Positions 7,369 to 16,195 of a stretch of DNA of 33,991 bases are shown piece by piece (position 1 is the stretch's first letter; each line of letters starts with the position of its first letter). A model generated the notes under the pieces. It was not told where the DNA came from, did not search any database, and worked only from the letters and a program-made list of their open reading frames with translations. A program made the position numbers and the translations under genes. The stretch covers positions 1 through 33,991 of the forward strand of contig RDXG01000204.1 of the NCBI GenBank assembly GCA_004292785.1, given 5' to 3'. This DNA comes from Bacteroidota bacterium (GTDB lineage: Bacteria > Bacteroidota > Bacteroidia > Cytophagales > Thermoflexibacteraceae).

Positions 7369-8874
7369 TTATTCTTTTCTTAATAACAACTCTACCCTTC
7401 TATTCATTTGGCGACTTTGTTCATTGACGTTATTGCGTACAGGTCGGCTACTTCCCATGCCTTTTGAAGAAATTCGAGCAGGATCAAGTCCTTTGGCAAC
7501 AAAATAAGCAGCCACAGCTTCGGCACGTTCAGAAGACAAAGTAAAATTTGTAGTTTTATTCCCAATATTATCTGTATGTCCAGTAACTTCTATTTTGATG
7601 GCAGGATCGGCTTTCAAAATTTCATAAACTTTGTTGAGTTCGGTGTGAGAAATTGCCCTAATTTCGGCTTTTCCAGTTTCAAAAGAAAGATTTTGCAAAA
7701 CTAAAATCTTATTTAATTCTGCTTTATTGCTAAAATAACTTAATTGCTTTTCTACAATAGCTTGCGTAAAATAACTTTGTGTAAAAGTGGGCAAACCTAG
7801 CCTTGCAATGCGATCTGCCAACAAAACTACATGAGCTTTGAAGCCACATTGTTTGCCTAATTCATTCGGTTTGTTGATTGCCCCTAAAAAACTTGTGCCA
7901 TAAATAGGAAAATATATTTTTCCATCTAAGGCAACTTGCAAAGCCCCGATCCATTCTTTGTTAGGAGAGTTTCCTACCACAACTTTTGAGGCAATGATGT
8001 CTTTGACAGAACCTGCGTGCAAATTAAATTGATAAACTTCACCAAATTGGGCTGCTGTGGCATACAAAAGCGATCCACTCGGAGAAAATTCGACGCCATA
8101 AGGAAAAGAACCTCTTTTAAGAGGAATCACAAATGGATTTGAAACTTTGCCTGTTTCGTCATCAAAATCCAAAACTTCTATGGTGCAAGACTCTTCTTGA
8201 ATTAAGGCAATATTTGTACCGTCAGGCGAGGTTTTCATGTAACCTTGCGTATTAAAAAAACTTCCTTTGTGTACTGAACCCACTTTGCTTTCCACTCCTT
8301 CCTTAGTTACTCCTTGCGCGGTTACCAAAAAAGACCAAAAAGCATCTGATTTCCATTCGTGAACAATGACCCACATATCCACGCCGTTTCTGTGTTTAAC
8401 GGCAGTAATTTTTTCTGTAACAGGCGTTTTTAGCATGACATTTTTTTCACGAACATCGCCCAAACCATTATCTAAGGTCATATCCACAGACGAATATTGA
8501 AAACCGTCAGCCCTTCCCTCTTTGGTAACCGTAAAAACATAATAAATATTTTTATTTTTTGGTTTCTGAATAATTACTCCCGATTGCGTAGAAGAAGGAT
8601 CGCCTTTTAATCCTACGCCGTTTGGCATTGGCAAATGTTTGGTATTCCAAACGGTTATTCCATCTGTGTAAAACAGGAGTTTACCCTTTTCATTACTCAT
8701 GGTTGCACAACCTTCTTCTGTTGCTAAAACACTGTTGGTAAGCTCGGAAGGAACATTATTTTTAAATATTATTCCTGCTTTTTCCCCAAAATACCAAATA
8801 CTTGTTTCTAATTGAGCAAAAGCTATCTTAGAAAAAGAGAAAAAAAACACTATCAGAATCGCTAGAAGTTTCAT
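7369..8874 (-). CDS. PD40-repeat protein with C-terminal OmpA peptidoglycan-binding domain
   Basis: The 501-residue protein has a signal peptide (MKLLAILIVFFFSFSKIAFAQ). A region of about 25-370 has WD40/PD40-like beta-propeller strands (IWYFGEKAGIIF, GKLLFYTDGITVWN, SPDGTNIALI, SPSGSLLYATA). An OmpA domain follows at about 392-501 (LSFETGKAEI, IEVTGHTDNIGN, LSSERAEAVAAYF, RISSKGMGSSRPV, MNRRVELLL). The HTDNIGN aspartate and the NRRVE arginine are the residues that bind diaminopimelate in peptidoglycan. The protein should sit in the periplasm, anchored to the wall. Similar proteins are common in gliding Bacteroidota, some linked to type IX secretion (PorE/SprF-like sets), but no such neighbours are here. 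No convincing promoter was found upstream. Confidence 0.85.
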   Translation of the reverse strand: MKLLAILIVFFFSFSKIAFAQLETSIWYFGEKAGIIFKNNVPSELTNSVLATEEGCATMSNEKGKLLFYTDGITVWNTKHLPMPNGVGLKGDPSSTQSGVIIQKPKNKNIYYVFTVTKEGRADGFQYSSVDMTLDNGLGDVREKNVMLKTPVTEKITAVKHRNGVDMWVIVHEWKSDAFWSFLVTAQGVTKEGVESKVGSVHKGSFFNTQGYMKTSPDGTNIALIQEESCTIEVLDFDDETGKVSNPFVIPLKRGSFPYGVEFSPSGSLLYATAAQFGEVYQFNLHAGSVKDIIASKVVVGNSPNKEWIGALQVALDGKIYFPIYGTSFLGAINKPNELGKQCGFKAHVVLLADRIARLGLPTFTQSYFTQAIVEKQLSYFSNKAELNKILVLQNLSFETGKAEIRAISHTELNKVYEILKADPAIKIEVTGHTDNIGNKTTNFTLSSERAEAVAAYFVAKGLDPARISSKGMGSSRPVRNNVNEQSRQMNRRVELLLRKE

Positions 8875-9033
8875 TTTTGATGGCAGAATTTAATTTTTTA
8901 TTAAAAAGGTAAATCCAATTTACGAAAAAATAATGAATTACCTATAACCTATGATTTCTTTACAAACTATTTACCAAAAATTTTTTTTTTGAAATTAAAA
9001 TACAATAAAGCAGTTTTTTTTATTCTTATCAAT

Positions 9034-9041
9034 TAATTTTG
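9034..9041 (+). promoter_or_regulatory. Candidate -7 element of aroQ
   Basis: TAATTTTG matches TAnnTTTG exactly, 30 nt before the aroQ start. No spaced TTG is visible upstream. Confidence 0.45.
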
Positions 9042-9070
9042 CTTAATTAACATGAAATTTTCTTGAAAAT

Positions 9071-9493
9071 ATGAAAAAAATTATCATCATTAATGGTGCA
9101 AATCTCAACTTGTTAGGAAAACGCGAACCAGAAATCTATGGTTCACAGACTTTCGAAGATTATTTGGAAATATTGAAACAATCTTTTCCAAATATTCAAA
9201 TTTTTTATTATCAATCCAATATTGAAGGCGAATTAATTAATAAAATTCAGGAAATTGGTTTTTCTTTTGATGGAATTATTTTAAACGCAGGTGCTTATAC
9301 GCATACTTCTTTGGCTATTGCTGACGCACTTTCTGCCATCAAAACACCTGCGGTAGAAGTTCATATTTCTAATGTTTACAAACGAGAGTCTTTTAGGCAT
9401 CATAGTTATTTGAGTCGAGTTTGTGTAGGCGTAATTGCAGGTTTTGGCATGGAAAGTTATCGTTTGGCTTTGCAATATTTGAGTGAAAATTAG
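9071..9493 (+). CDS. aroQ: Type II 3-dehydroquinate dehydratase
   Basis: The 140-residue protein is the full length of the type II enzyme, which dehydrates 3-dehydroquinate to 3-dehydroshikimate in the shikimate pathway. The loop GKREPEIYG carries the catalytic tyrosine (Tyr23) and Arg18. NAGAYTHTS (about 73-80) supplies the substrate-binding asparagine, and VEVHISN supplies His98. RESFRHHS gives Arg109. It opens KKIIIINGANLNLLG, the family's first strand and loop. The ATG at 9071 sits 30 nt after a TAnnTTTG element. The next gene, folP, has its own likely promoter between the two. Confidence 0.95.
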   Translation: MKKIIIINGANLNLLGKREPEIYGSQTFEDYLEILKQSFPNIQIFYYQSNIEGELINKIQEIGFSFDGIILNAGAYTHTSLAIADALSAIKTPAVEVHISNVYKRESFRHHSYLSRVCVGVIAGFGMESYRLALQYLSEN

Positions 9494-9514
9494 TTTTTTT
9501 CATAATTTTTTTGG

Positions 9515-9522
9515 TATTTTTG
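9515..9522 (+). promoter_or_regulatory. Candidate -7 element of folP
   Basis: TATTTTTG fits TAnnTTTG and lies 19 nt before the ATG at 9541. It also argues against a start further upstream, at the TTG at 9511. Confidence 0.45.
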
Positions 9523-9540
9523 TTTCTTAATTTGCTAAAT

Positions 9541-10380
9541 ATGGAAAATTTTGTTTTTCAAACAAAAAAAATTATAAAACTTCAAGGAAAATTATTGGAT
9601 TTGAGTCGTCCTGTGGTCATGGGAATTTTAAATGTTACTCCTGACTCTTTTTACGATGGCGGAAAGTACAATGATATCGATAAAATCATTGTCCAAGCCA
9701 AACAAATGGTTCAGCAAGGCGCAACTTTTATTGATATTGGAGGTTATTCGACTCGACCAAATGCAGAAGAAGTTTCTGAAAAAGAGGAATTGCAACGAAT
9801 CATTCCCGCCATTTTAGCAATTAAAGAAAAAATGCCTTCTGTTTTTATTTCAATAGATACTTTTAGGGCAAAAGTAGCAACGCAAGCCGTAGAAGCAGGT
9901 GCTGTTCTTGTTAATGATGTTTCTGGCGGAAGTTTGGACTCGCAGATGTTTGAAACTGTGGCAAAATTAGGTGTGCCTTATGTGTTGATGCACATGAAAG
10001 GAACACCAAAAACCATGTCCGAACATAGTGATTACAAAGATATTTTCTCGGAAATAACGGATTATTTTACGCAAAAAATTGCAGAACTTACCAAATTAGG
10101 GGTTCATGATGTTATTTTAGATGTTGGTTTTGGTTTTGCCAAAAATATGGCACAAAACTATGTTCTACTCAATAAATTGGCTTATTTCAAATCTTTGGGT
10201 TTGCCACTCATGGCAGGGATTTCACGTAAATCTATGATTTACAAACGATTAGATATTAATGCTGACGAATCTTTGAATGGCACCACAGTTTTAAATACAG
10301 TTGCTTTAAAAAACGGTGCTTCTATTTTGAGAGTACATGACGTGAAGGAAGCAATGGAAGTTATTAATTTGTTGTATTAA
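9541..10380 (+). CDS. folP: Dihydropteroate synthase
   Basis: The 279-residue TIM-barrel enzyme condenses p-aminobenzoate with dihydropterin pyrophosphate. Signature motifs are in order: GILNVTPDSFYDGG (about 29-41), FIDIGGYSTRPNA, VLVNDVSGGSLD, LMHMKGTPKTM, VILDVGFGFAKNMAQN, LMAGISRKSMI and a terminal RVHDVKEAMEVI. NVTPDSF and the GISRK arginine/lysine pair bind the pterin and the pyrophosphate. I place the start at ATG 9541 rather than an upstream TTG, because a TAnnTTTG element overlaps that stretch. It is the second folate gene in the window, with folE at the far right. An intrinsic terminator follows. Confidence 0.93.
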   Translation: MENFVFQTKKIIKLQGKLLDLSRPVVMGILNVTPDSFYDGGKYNDIDKIIVQAKQMVQQGATFIDIGGYSTRPNAEEVSEKEELQRIIPAILAIKEKMPSVFISIDTFRAKVATQAVEAGAVLVNDVSGGSLDSQMFETVAKLGVPYVLMHMKGTPKTMSEHSDYKDIFSEITDYFTQKIAELTKLGVHDVILDVGFGFAKNMAQNYVLLNKLAYFKSLGLPLMAGISRKSMIYKRLDINADESLNGTTVLNTVALKNGASILRVHDVKEAMEVINLLY

Positions 10381-10410
10381 GATTTGATAAATTTATTTTA
10401 AGTTTTGATA

Positions 10411-10467
10411 TATAAAAGCCCATAAGCTCAAACCTTAACAAAAAGGTGGCTTTTATAGGGCTTTTTT
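10411..10467. terminator. Bidirectional terminator with alternative stems
   Basis: TATAAAAGCC (10411-10420) pairs with 10448-10457, and ACCTT (10432-10436) with 10443-10447. An alternative outer stem pairs AAAAGCCC (10414-10421) with GGGCTTTT (10458-10465), followed by T residues. It lies between convergent folP and the small membrane gene. Confidence 0.6.
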
Positions 10468-10515
10468 ATCGTTTTATCAACAGAATGCCTAAATTTTTAC
10501 ATCAAAATATGTTGT

Positions 10516-10878
10516 TTATAGTTGCCCTCTGCCTCCTATAATGGCTTTTCTACCAAAAGCACCTAACAAGAACACACCAGCAATGAGTAAGCCTAAAAGT
10601 ACACCTATTGCTGTCGAATTTATTGTAAAATCTACAATAAAATAATCGAGAATAAATAGCACCGCAATATTGATAAGTAATACAAAGGCGTGAATACCTA
10701 TGTTGTATTTTAGATTTTGGCGAAATGTATTGAGTGCAGAATACACCACCACAATTCCCAAAGCAACTAATGAAGTAGTAAGTATGTCGTTGGAAGTTAC
10801 GCCAAAATTAAATTTTGCGAATAAAAAAATCAAGAGCCAAACAAAGGCAGCACTTAAAATATTAATACCTAGAACCAT
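10516..10878 (-). CDS. Small four-helix membrane protein of unknown function
   Basis: The 120-residue protein has four predicted membrane helices at about 3-22, 36-52, 61-79 and 88-107, joined by short loops. A glycine/arginine tail (AFGRKAIIGGRGQL) follows. I do not recognise a family, and no catalytic residues stand out. The gene is alone, convergent with folP, divergent from aspS, and has no clear promoter match. The coding status is supported by the helix periodicity and by its position, with both neighbours transcribed away. Confidence 0.65.
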   Translation of the reverse strand: MVLGINILSAAFVWLLIFLFAKFNFGVTSNDILTTSLVALGIVVVYSALNTFRQNLKYNIGIHAFVLLINIAVLFILDYFIVDFTINSTAIGVLLGLLIAGVFLLGAFGRKAIIGGRGQL

Positions 10879-11162
10879 TTTATGAGTTTTTGATTAAAAA
10901 TTTTCGTAAATATAACAATTTTTGACAAAAAAAATTTTTTTTTTCAAAAATTATTGAAATTTTTTTTACCCTAAATATAAGAGGAGAAGCAAGATTTTTT
11001 AGGCGAAGGGAGAAAATAATGTAAACTAATTTATTCTCACTACTTAAGTAAATATTATTCAAATATGCCACCATTGTTTGAAAGTCTTTTTTCTAAAAAA
11101 TAGCTATTTTTTGCCTAATTTCTATCAGTTTTTGAATGAAAACAAATAAAAAAAACTAGCTT

Positions 11163-11194
11163 TTGACTTAATATTCAAATAAAATGTATTTTTG
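11163..11194 (+). promoter_or_regulatory. Promoter of aspS
   Basis: TTG at 11163-11165, 21 nt, then TATTTTTG at 11187-11194 match the Bacteroidota promoter. The ATG follows at 11215. The rest of the 10879-11214 interval holds only an 18-bp A/T palindrome (11095-11112) that I cannot assign. Confidence 0.55.
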
Positions 11195-11214
11195 CGTAAA
11201 ATATCTTTTTTACT

Positions 11215-12990
11215 ATGTCTACAAAAGAAATAAAAACAAATTTACGAAGCCACACTTGCGCAGAATTGCGTTTGGAAAACGTGAATCAATTTGTTACGCT
11301 TTGCGGTTGGGTGCAACGAACACGAGATAAAGGAGCTTTAATTTGGGTCGATTTGAGAGATCGTTATGGTTTGACACAAATTTTGTTAGAAGAAAAAACC
11401 AGCAGTCCCGAATTGCTTGCCAAAGTCCGTAGTTTAGGGCGTGAATTTGTGATTCAAGTAAGTGGAAAAGTCATCGAAAGAATTGCCAAAAATAATAAAA
11501 TGCTCACAGGCGACATCGAAATTAAAGCCGAAAAAATTACCATCTTGAACTCCGCACAAGTTCCGCCTTTTTTGATCGAAGACGAAACAGACGGCGGAGA
11601 CGAATTGAGAATGAAATACCGCTACCTTGATCTTCGCAGAAATATTGTGCGAAAAAACCTCGAATTAAGGCATCGTTTATCAAAAGCTGTCCGTGATTAT
11701 CTGGACAATCAAGGTTTTTTAGAAGTAGAAACTCCCGTTTTGATCAAATCTACTCCCGAAGGCGCACGCGATTTTGTTGTGCCTTCCCGAATGAATCCAA
11801 ACGAATTTTATGCTTTGCCACAGTCCCCACAAACTTTTAAGCAATTATTAATGGTTTCGGGTTTTGACCGATATTTTCAGATTGTAAAATGTTTTAGAGA
11901 TGAAGATTTGCGAGCAGATCGTCAGCCAGAATTTACACAAATCGATTGCGAAATGTCTTTTGTAACCCAAGAAGATATTTTGAATATGTTTGAAGGTTTG
12001 ATCAGATATTTGTTTAAAACCGTAAAAAACGTAGATTTTCCTGAATTTCCAAGAATGACCTATGCCGATGCCATGAAATTTTATGGGTCAGACAAGCCCG
12101 ACATTCGTTTTGACATGAAATTTGTAGAACTCGATATTGCCAAAGGAAAAGGTTTTAAAGTATTTGATGAGTCAGAATTGGTAGTCGGAATTTGTGCAAA
12201 AAATGCGGCATCTTATACCCGAAAACAATTAGATGCTTTAACAGATTTTGTCAAAAGACCGCAAACAGGCATGAAAGGCTTGATTTATGCCAGAGTCGAG
12301 GCAGATGGAAGTATAAAATCTTCGGTAGATAAGTTTTTTTCGCCTGATGATTTGAAAATTTGGGCAGAAAAATTTGATGCAAAAGCAGGAGATTTGATTT
12401 TGGTTTTGTCAGGAGAGCAACATTTGACCCGAAAAGCCTTAAACGAATTGCGTTTGGAAATGGCAAATCAATTAGGTTTGAGAAACAGAGATACTTTTGC
12501 GCCGCTTTGGGTATTGGATTTTCCGTTGTTGGAATGGAACGAAGACGAAAAACGTTGGTTTGCGATGCACCACCCGTTTACTTCTCCAAAACCCGAAGAC
12601 ATGGAAAAATTGCAAAGCGATCCAGGTGCGGTGCGTGCCAATGCCTACGATATGGTTTTGAACGGAGTCGAAGTTGGCGGAGGTTCTATTCGTATTCATG
12701 ACCGCAAAGTGCAAGCCTTGATGTTTGAACGTTTGGGTTTCACAGATGCAGAAGCGAAAGAGCAATTTGGCTTTTTGATGGAGGCTTTTGAGTACGGCGC
12801 ACCACCACATGGTGGACTTGCTTTTGGTTTTGATCGTTTGTGTGCCTTGTTTGGCGGTTCAGATTCGATTCGTGATTTTATTGCTTTCCCAAAAAATAAT
12901 TCTGGAAAAGATGTCATGATCGACTCGCCTTCGCAAATTTCGCAAAAACAATTAGATGAACTTTTTATTGCTACGGTGGCAAAAAAATAA
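11215..12990 (+). CDS. aspS: Aspartyl-tRNA synthetase (bacterial type)
   Basis: The 591-residue class II synthetase charges tRNA-Asp. An N-terminal OB-fold binds the anticodon ([20 protein letters not shown], about 24-43). Class II motif 2 is near residue 226 ([18 protein letters not shown]). A GAD insertion domain covers about 290-420 and marks the bacterial type. Motif 3, [15 protein letters not shown], is near 535, with the ATP-binding arginine. Length and all motifs are normal. A good promoter lies 20 nt upstream. A small AACCTTA hairpin follows the stop, then the truncated Uma2-like gene. Confidence 0.95.
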   Translation: MSTKEIKTNLRSHTCAELRLENVNQFVTLCGWVQRTRDKGALIWVDLRDRYGLTQILLEEKTSSPELLAKVRSLGREFVIQVSGKVIERIAKNNKMLTGDIEIKAEKITILNSAQVPPFLIEDETDGGDELRMKYRYLDLRRNIVRKNLELRHRLSKAVRDYLDNQGFLEVETPVLIKSTPEGARDFVVPSRMNPNEFYALPQSPQTFKQLLMVSGFDRYFQIVKCFRDEDLRADRQPEFTQIDCEMSFVTQEDILNMFEGLIRYLFKTVKNVDFPEFPRMTYADAMKFYGSDKPDIRFDMKFVELDIAKGKGFKVFDESELVVGICAKNAASYTRKQLDALTDFVKRPQTGMKGLIYARVEADGSIKSSVDKFFSPDDLKIWAEKFDAKAGDLILVLSGEQHLTRKALNELRLEMANQLGLRNRDTFAPLWVLDFPLLEWNEDEKRWFAMHHPFTSPKPEDMEKLQSDPGAVRANAYDMVLNGVEVGGGSIRIHDRKVQALMFERLGFTDAEAKEQFGFLMEAFEYGAPPHGGLAFGFDRLCALFGGSDSIRDFIAFPKNNSGKDVMIDSPSQISQKQLDELFIATVAKK

Positions 12991-13000
12991 ATAAAAATTG

Positions 13001-13031
13001 AACCTTATAGATTTTTAAAATTTGTAAGGTT
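13001..13031. repeat. AACCTTA/TAAGGTT hairpin after aspS
   Basis: A 7-bp stem (13001-13007 with 13025-13031) encloses an AT-rich loop. A nearly identical hairpin lies at 17321-17355, with the shared core AGATTTTTAAAA, so it is a dispersed intergenic repeat that may also act as a terminator. Confidence 0.55.
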
Positions 13032-13052
13032 TGAACAAACAGACATTTTTTT

Positions 13053-13430
13053 ATGACAAAAAAAAGAAAACGCCCTTTAAAAGACAACGAAATTATCCAC
13101 AAACCCGATATTGTGCTTGTCGAAAAGGGAAAAGAAATAAAAACAGAAGATGGGGAATTAACGAATCCTGTCATGGTTTCAGAGGTTTTTCCTAATGACC
13201 GAGAAGCCGAATATGCAAAGAAACTTCTTGATTATCAGACCATTCCAAGTCTAAAATTGTGCGTTTATATTTGGGAAGAAAAAGTGCAGGTCGATGTACA
13301 TTTTAGGGAAGGCAATATTTGGAAAAAAAATCGCTATCAATCCCTAAACGACATGATCATGATGCCACATTTGGGTTTTGTGATGCCTCTTGCTGTAATT
13401 TATGAAGGCATAGATTTTGAAAAAGATTAA
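13053..13430 (+). CDS. Short Uma2-family-like protein lacking the N-terminal part
   Basis: The 125-residue protein resembles the C-terminal two thirds of Uma2 (DUF820) nuclease-fold proteins. KPDIVLVEKG fits the motif-II aspartate strand, NPVMVSEVF the motif-III glutamate strand, and YAKKLLDYQTIPSL the following helix. The ending LGFVMPLAVIYEGIDF fits the family's conserved closing phrase. Full members have about 180-210 residues and an N-terminal acidic helix that supplies a further catalytic glutamate, and that part is absent here. The first 17 residues are a lysine/arginine-rich stretch unlike the family. The gene is probably a truncated relative or a small stand-alone variant. It follows aspS by 62 nt and ends before a strong hairpin terminator. 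Confidence 0.6.
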   Translation: MTKKRKRPLKDNEIIHKPDIVLVEKGKEIKTEDGELTNPVMVSEVFPNDREAEYAKKLLDYQTIPSLKLCVYIWEEKVQVDVHFREGNIWKKNRYQSLNDMIMMPHLGFVMPLAVIYEGIDFEKD

Positions 13431-13441
13431 ATAAATTTGCA

Positions 13442-13472
13442 AAACTAACAGTTTTTTAAAAACTGTTAGTTT
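13442..13472. terminator. Intrinsic terminator after the short Uma2-like gene
   Basis: A perfect 15-bp stem (13442-13456 with 13458-13472) with core AACTGTTAGT, followed by a T-rich tract. Confidence 0.75.
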
Positions 13473-13491
13473 ATTTTTTTATTTCAGAAAA

Positions 13492-13510
13492 GTCAGACAT
13501 TTGTCGGACA
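13492..13510. repeat. Partial copy of the TGTCGGACA intergenic repeat
   Basis: GTCAGACATTTGTCGGACA is identical to the first part of the two copies at 23163 and 23316, and it stops there. It is a short or truncated member of the same family. Confidence 0.55.
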
Positions 13511-13566
13511 GTTATTGAAAAAATATCTAAAATAATTAAGAAAAGTTGCTTAAAAATTAGAATGTT

Positions 13567-15186
13567 ATGAAACAATTTATTGAATTTTATCAAAAAACAG
13601 GATTTACCAAAATTGCCTTTGTGCTTATGTTTATCATTGGACTTTGGGGAATTAATTTTGGCGAAAAAGTGGGTTTGAGAGACGGAAAAGGTTGGGACGG
13701 CGTTACTTTTGTTTATTACACGCAACATTTTGACAGCCTAATTAGCAACCGTTTGATCAACACTGCTATTCGAGATACGACTCTCACTTTGACGCACAAA
13801 ACCAACCGCTTTTTTCCAAGTATGGCGGTTCATTATGCCATGAAAGCCCTCGATATTCATATAGAAACCCTAACCATTATCGAAACTTTTGATTGGTACA
13901 ATTTTTTTTGTTTGCTTTTGGGAGCTATTGCAGTGGGGATTATTGGCAAAAATTTTGCCTTACAAGAAAAAAGTAAATGGCTTTTGTTTGGCTTTTTGTT
14001 TCTCAATTTTGCATTTTTAAAACGTAATTTCTACGAACCTGCCCTCACCGATACTACTGCACTTGTTTTGTGCATTTGGCTGATTGCTTTTTTTAGCATG
14101 GACTCTTGGAAAGGCACTTTGGGAATAATGCTTGTGGCAATTATTGCAGCTTTTACTTGGCAACCGATCACCATTTATGCCTATTTTTTGATCTTTTTTC
14201 CTCGAAAAATAAAAGTTGTGGAGCAAAGAAATTTATGGATTAGCATTCCCGCATGGACAATTTTTGCTGCTGGATTTTTCTATAATTTTTGGACTTTTTA
14301 CACCGAAAATGGCATCGAAGGATTTAATAAAATGATTGTAACTGCGTGGGGGCAGCAAGATTATTATGCAAAAGGTTTGAAAATTGCAGCTTTGGCAGCG
14401 ACTGTTTATACGGCTTGTTATTTTGGTTTTTTGTTAAAAAATATTAGTTTCAAAAACTTTTTCTCTTTATACAAACCTGATATTTTATGGCGAATTTTGC
14501 CTTTGCCTGTGCTTTGGTTTGTGGTTAATTTTCTTAATTCTTTGGTTGCGCCCGCAGCGGTTGCTTCAAACCCTGATGTAACTTCGAGTGTGATGAAAGG
14601 AGTTGCGGCAAGTGCAGTAAGCAACCCTTTGTCTTTTATATTTAATTTTGCCTACCATCCAAGTGCTGTACATTTGCCTTTGGAATTTATTTTTATGCAA
14701 ATTGCTTTTTTTGGTTTGGCATACTTAATTGCTTTGTTTTTTTACGATCAATTTACCGACCAAATACGGAAAGAAGGCGGTTTGGGCATGATTTGTATAT
14801 TTTTGGTTTCTTATGCTAACTCTTTATTGATTCCTGAAAGTAGGATTGGTTTGGCTATGTTTCCGTTTATTGCTTTGTTTTCGGTTTTATTAATTGATCG
14901 AGCAAATTGGTCGAACAAAATTTATTGTTTTTTAGGAATTTTGATATTTTTGGTTTCAAAAGTTTGGCTTCATGTTGGAAATTTTGTCGATGATTTACCT
15001 TTTTCTTATGAACGTTGGCACTTAAATTCTGGTATGTGGATCAATTTGCGTTGGTATGCGATCACTGCCTTTGTTTTTTTGTGTTTGGGAACACTTTTTT
15101 GGCTTTTGACTCGTGCAAAAAGCGTTTGGAATGATATAAAAGAAGGAAATATCTTGCAAAAATTGATTAAATTATTGTTTGGTTAA
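13567..15186 (+). CDS. Multi-pass membrane protein, GT-C glycosyltransferase-like
   Basis: The 539-residue protein has about 10-12 predicted membrane helices, the first at about 15-35, then an extracytoplasmic loop containing GKGWDG (near 42) and YYTQHF. An acidic residue in the first loop is typical of GT-C glycosyltransferases that use lipid-linked sugars. That is all that supports the idea, and no family can be named. A cytoplasmic basic region (about 240-245, FPRKIKVVEQR) and a basic C-terminus (ARAKSVWNDIKEG-type tail, FGstop) are consistent with an inner-membrane protein. The gene is alone. A partial TGTCGGACA repeat precedes it, and a 17-bp perfect hairpin follows. Confidence 0.6.
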   Translation: MKQFIEFYQKTGFTKIAFVLMFIIGLWGINFGEKVGLRDGKGWDGVTFVYYTQHFDSLISNRLINTAIRDTTLTLTHKTNRFFPSMAVHYAMKALDIHIETLTIIETFDWYNFFCLLLGAIAVGIIGKNFALQEKSKWLLFGFLFLNFAFLKRNFYEPALTDTTALVLCIWLIAFFSMDSWKGTLGIMLVAIIAAFTWQPITIYAYFLIFFPRKIKVVEQRNLWISIPAWTIFAAGFFYNFWTFYTENGIEGFNKMIVTAWGQQDYYAKGLKIAALAATVYTACYFGFLLKNISFKNFFSLYKPDILWRILPLPVLWFVVNFLNSLVAPAAVASNPDVTSSVMKGVAASAVSNPLSFIFNFAYHPSAVHLPLEFIFMQIAFFGLAYLIALFFYDQFTDQIRKEGGLGMICIFLVSYANSLLIPESRIGLAMFPFIALFSVLLIDRANWSNKIYCFLGILIFLVSKVWLHVGNFVDDLPFSYERWHLNSGMWINLRWYAITAFVFLCLGTLFWLLTRAKSVWNDIKEGNILQKLIKLLFG

Positions 15187-15192
15187 AAATGA

Positions 15193-15230
15193 TTTAGAAA
15201 TAATATTTTCAATAAAATATTATTTCTAAA
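15193..15230. terminator. 17-bp perfect hairpin
   Basis: TTTAGAAATAATATTTT (15193-15209) pairs perfectly with 15214-15230 around a CAAT loop. It is AT-rich with no T tract of its own, and lies after the membrane gene. Terminator role is inferred. Confidence 0.6.
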
Positions 15231-15304
15231 TTTGTTTAGACTTAAAAATTAATACCAAAGAAATTCATGTAAAAATTACTTTAAATTATTTTATCAAAAA
15301 AATA

Positions 15305-15946
15305 ATGCCCATGAAATTTACCCTAGAAGAATATCAGACTGCCAATGCAAAATTGGAAGAAGTCAATGAAGACGACAGAACTTATTTGGAATTTTATGAT
15401 GGCTTGGTTATTCCCCGACAAGGTTCTGAACCAATTTGGAATTTGGACATCGATTTTTTAATCAATTTTTTTAACACAAACAATATGACTGGTAGCACAA
15501 GCAAACATTCATCTCTTTCCTCACAAATGAATCATCTTTTTCGTATTTTTACAGACGAAAACGAAAATTATGAAGTCTTTGATTCGGGGATGCAAGTAGT
15601 TCTAGATAAAATTCGTACTTATCTTTTGCCTGATGTAACTGTGGTAGAATCTGCAACGAAAATTATTATCAATGAACAATTACATAATCCTTTGATTGCC
15701 ATCGAAATCTTATCAAAGGGAACTCAAAAAAAGGATAGAACCATTAAAAAAGAGGCTTATTTATCCTGCGAATCTTTGAAAGATTATGTCATGATTGATC
15801 AATATTCTTTGCATATCGAGCATCATTTTAGAACGGAGGCAGGTTGGCAAACAGAAATTTATACAAATATTGAAGACTCGATTGCTTTTGCAGGAATTTC
15901 GCTAGTTTTGGCTGTGAATAAGATTTATAAAAATGTAAAATTTTAA
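15305..15946 (+). CDS. Uma2-family (DUF820) nuclease-fold protein
   Basis: The 213-residue protein fits the PD-(D/E)XK-fold Uma2 family. An N-terminal acidic stretch is followed by YLEFYDGLVIP (near 33), the family's glutamate-containing first strand. LPDVTVV (near 110) gives the motif-II aspartate, and IAIEILSKGTQKKD (near 140) the motif-III glutamate with the ILS tail. KKEAYLSCESLKDYVMID is the following helix and strand. Uma2 proteins are expanded in Bacteroidota and cyanobacteria and their biological role is unsettled. The ORF has ATG at 15305 and at 15311; I keep the first. It is a full-length counterpart to the short gene at 13053, about 1.9 kb apart. Confidence 0.8.
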   Translation: MPMKFTLEEYQTANAKLEEVNEDDRTYLEFYDGLVIPRQGSEPIWNLDIDFLINFFNTNNMTGSTSKHSSLSSQMNHLFRIFTDENENYEVFDSGMQVVLDKIRTYLLPDVTVVESATKIIINEQLHNPLIAIEILSKGTQKKDRTIKKEAYLSCESLKDYVMIDQYSLHIEHHFRTEAGWQTEIYTNIEDSIAFAGISLVLAVNKIYKNVKF

Positions 15947-15962
15947 AGAAAACAAATCAAAA

Positions 15963-16099
15963 ATGACCATAAAAAAAAGAATTATCGTATCACAGGAGCA
16001 GGAATTAGTCAAGAAAGTGGAATCCAAACTTTTAGAGGTAGCAACGGACTTTGGCAAGGAAATAAAATAGAAGAAGTAGCAAGTTTAATATTTTTTTAG
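15963..16099 (+). pseudogene. Sir2/CobB NAD-dependent deacylase remnant (frameshifted, 3' deleted)
   Basis: Starting at ATG 15963 the frame reads MTIKKRIIV, like the first beta strand of Sir2 proteins. The continuation ITGAGISQESGIQTFRG, the family's NAD-binding signature, is in another frame starting near 15989, so a one-base shift lies just before it. It runs on as NGLWQGNKIEEVASL and then ends at TAG 16097-16099 after three odd residues. A normal CobB needs about 230 residues, so some 190 are missing. The break coincides with degenerate TGTCGGACA-family sequence. It is certainly a relic, since the catalytic histidine and zinc site are gone. Confidence 0.75.
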
Positions 16100-16109
16100 T
16101 TTCTCAGAT

Positions 16110-16145
16110 TTATCCAACACCTTTGAGGACTCTGATAATTATTTT
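16110..16145. repeat. Degenerate copy of the TGTCGGACA repeat tail
   Basis: TTATCCAACACCTTTGAGGA, then CTCTGATAATTATTTT, aligns with the tail of the copy at 23376-23411 with only a few substitutions. It directly follows the Sir2 remnant. Confidence 0.45.
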
Positions 16146-16195
16146 GTATTACTTACAAGAAAATATTTTAATAATCTGTATTTGAAAGTATAAAA

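Noticed and set aside
9511-9540. TTG start for folP at 9511
   Set aside because: A TAnnTTTG element overlaps it and the ATG at 9541 gives the normal length.
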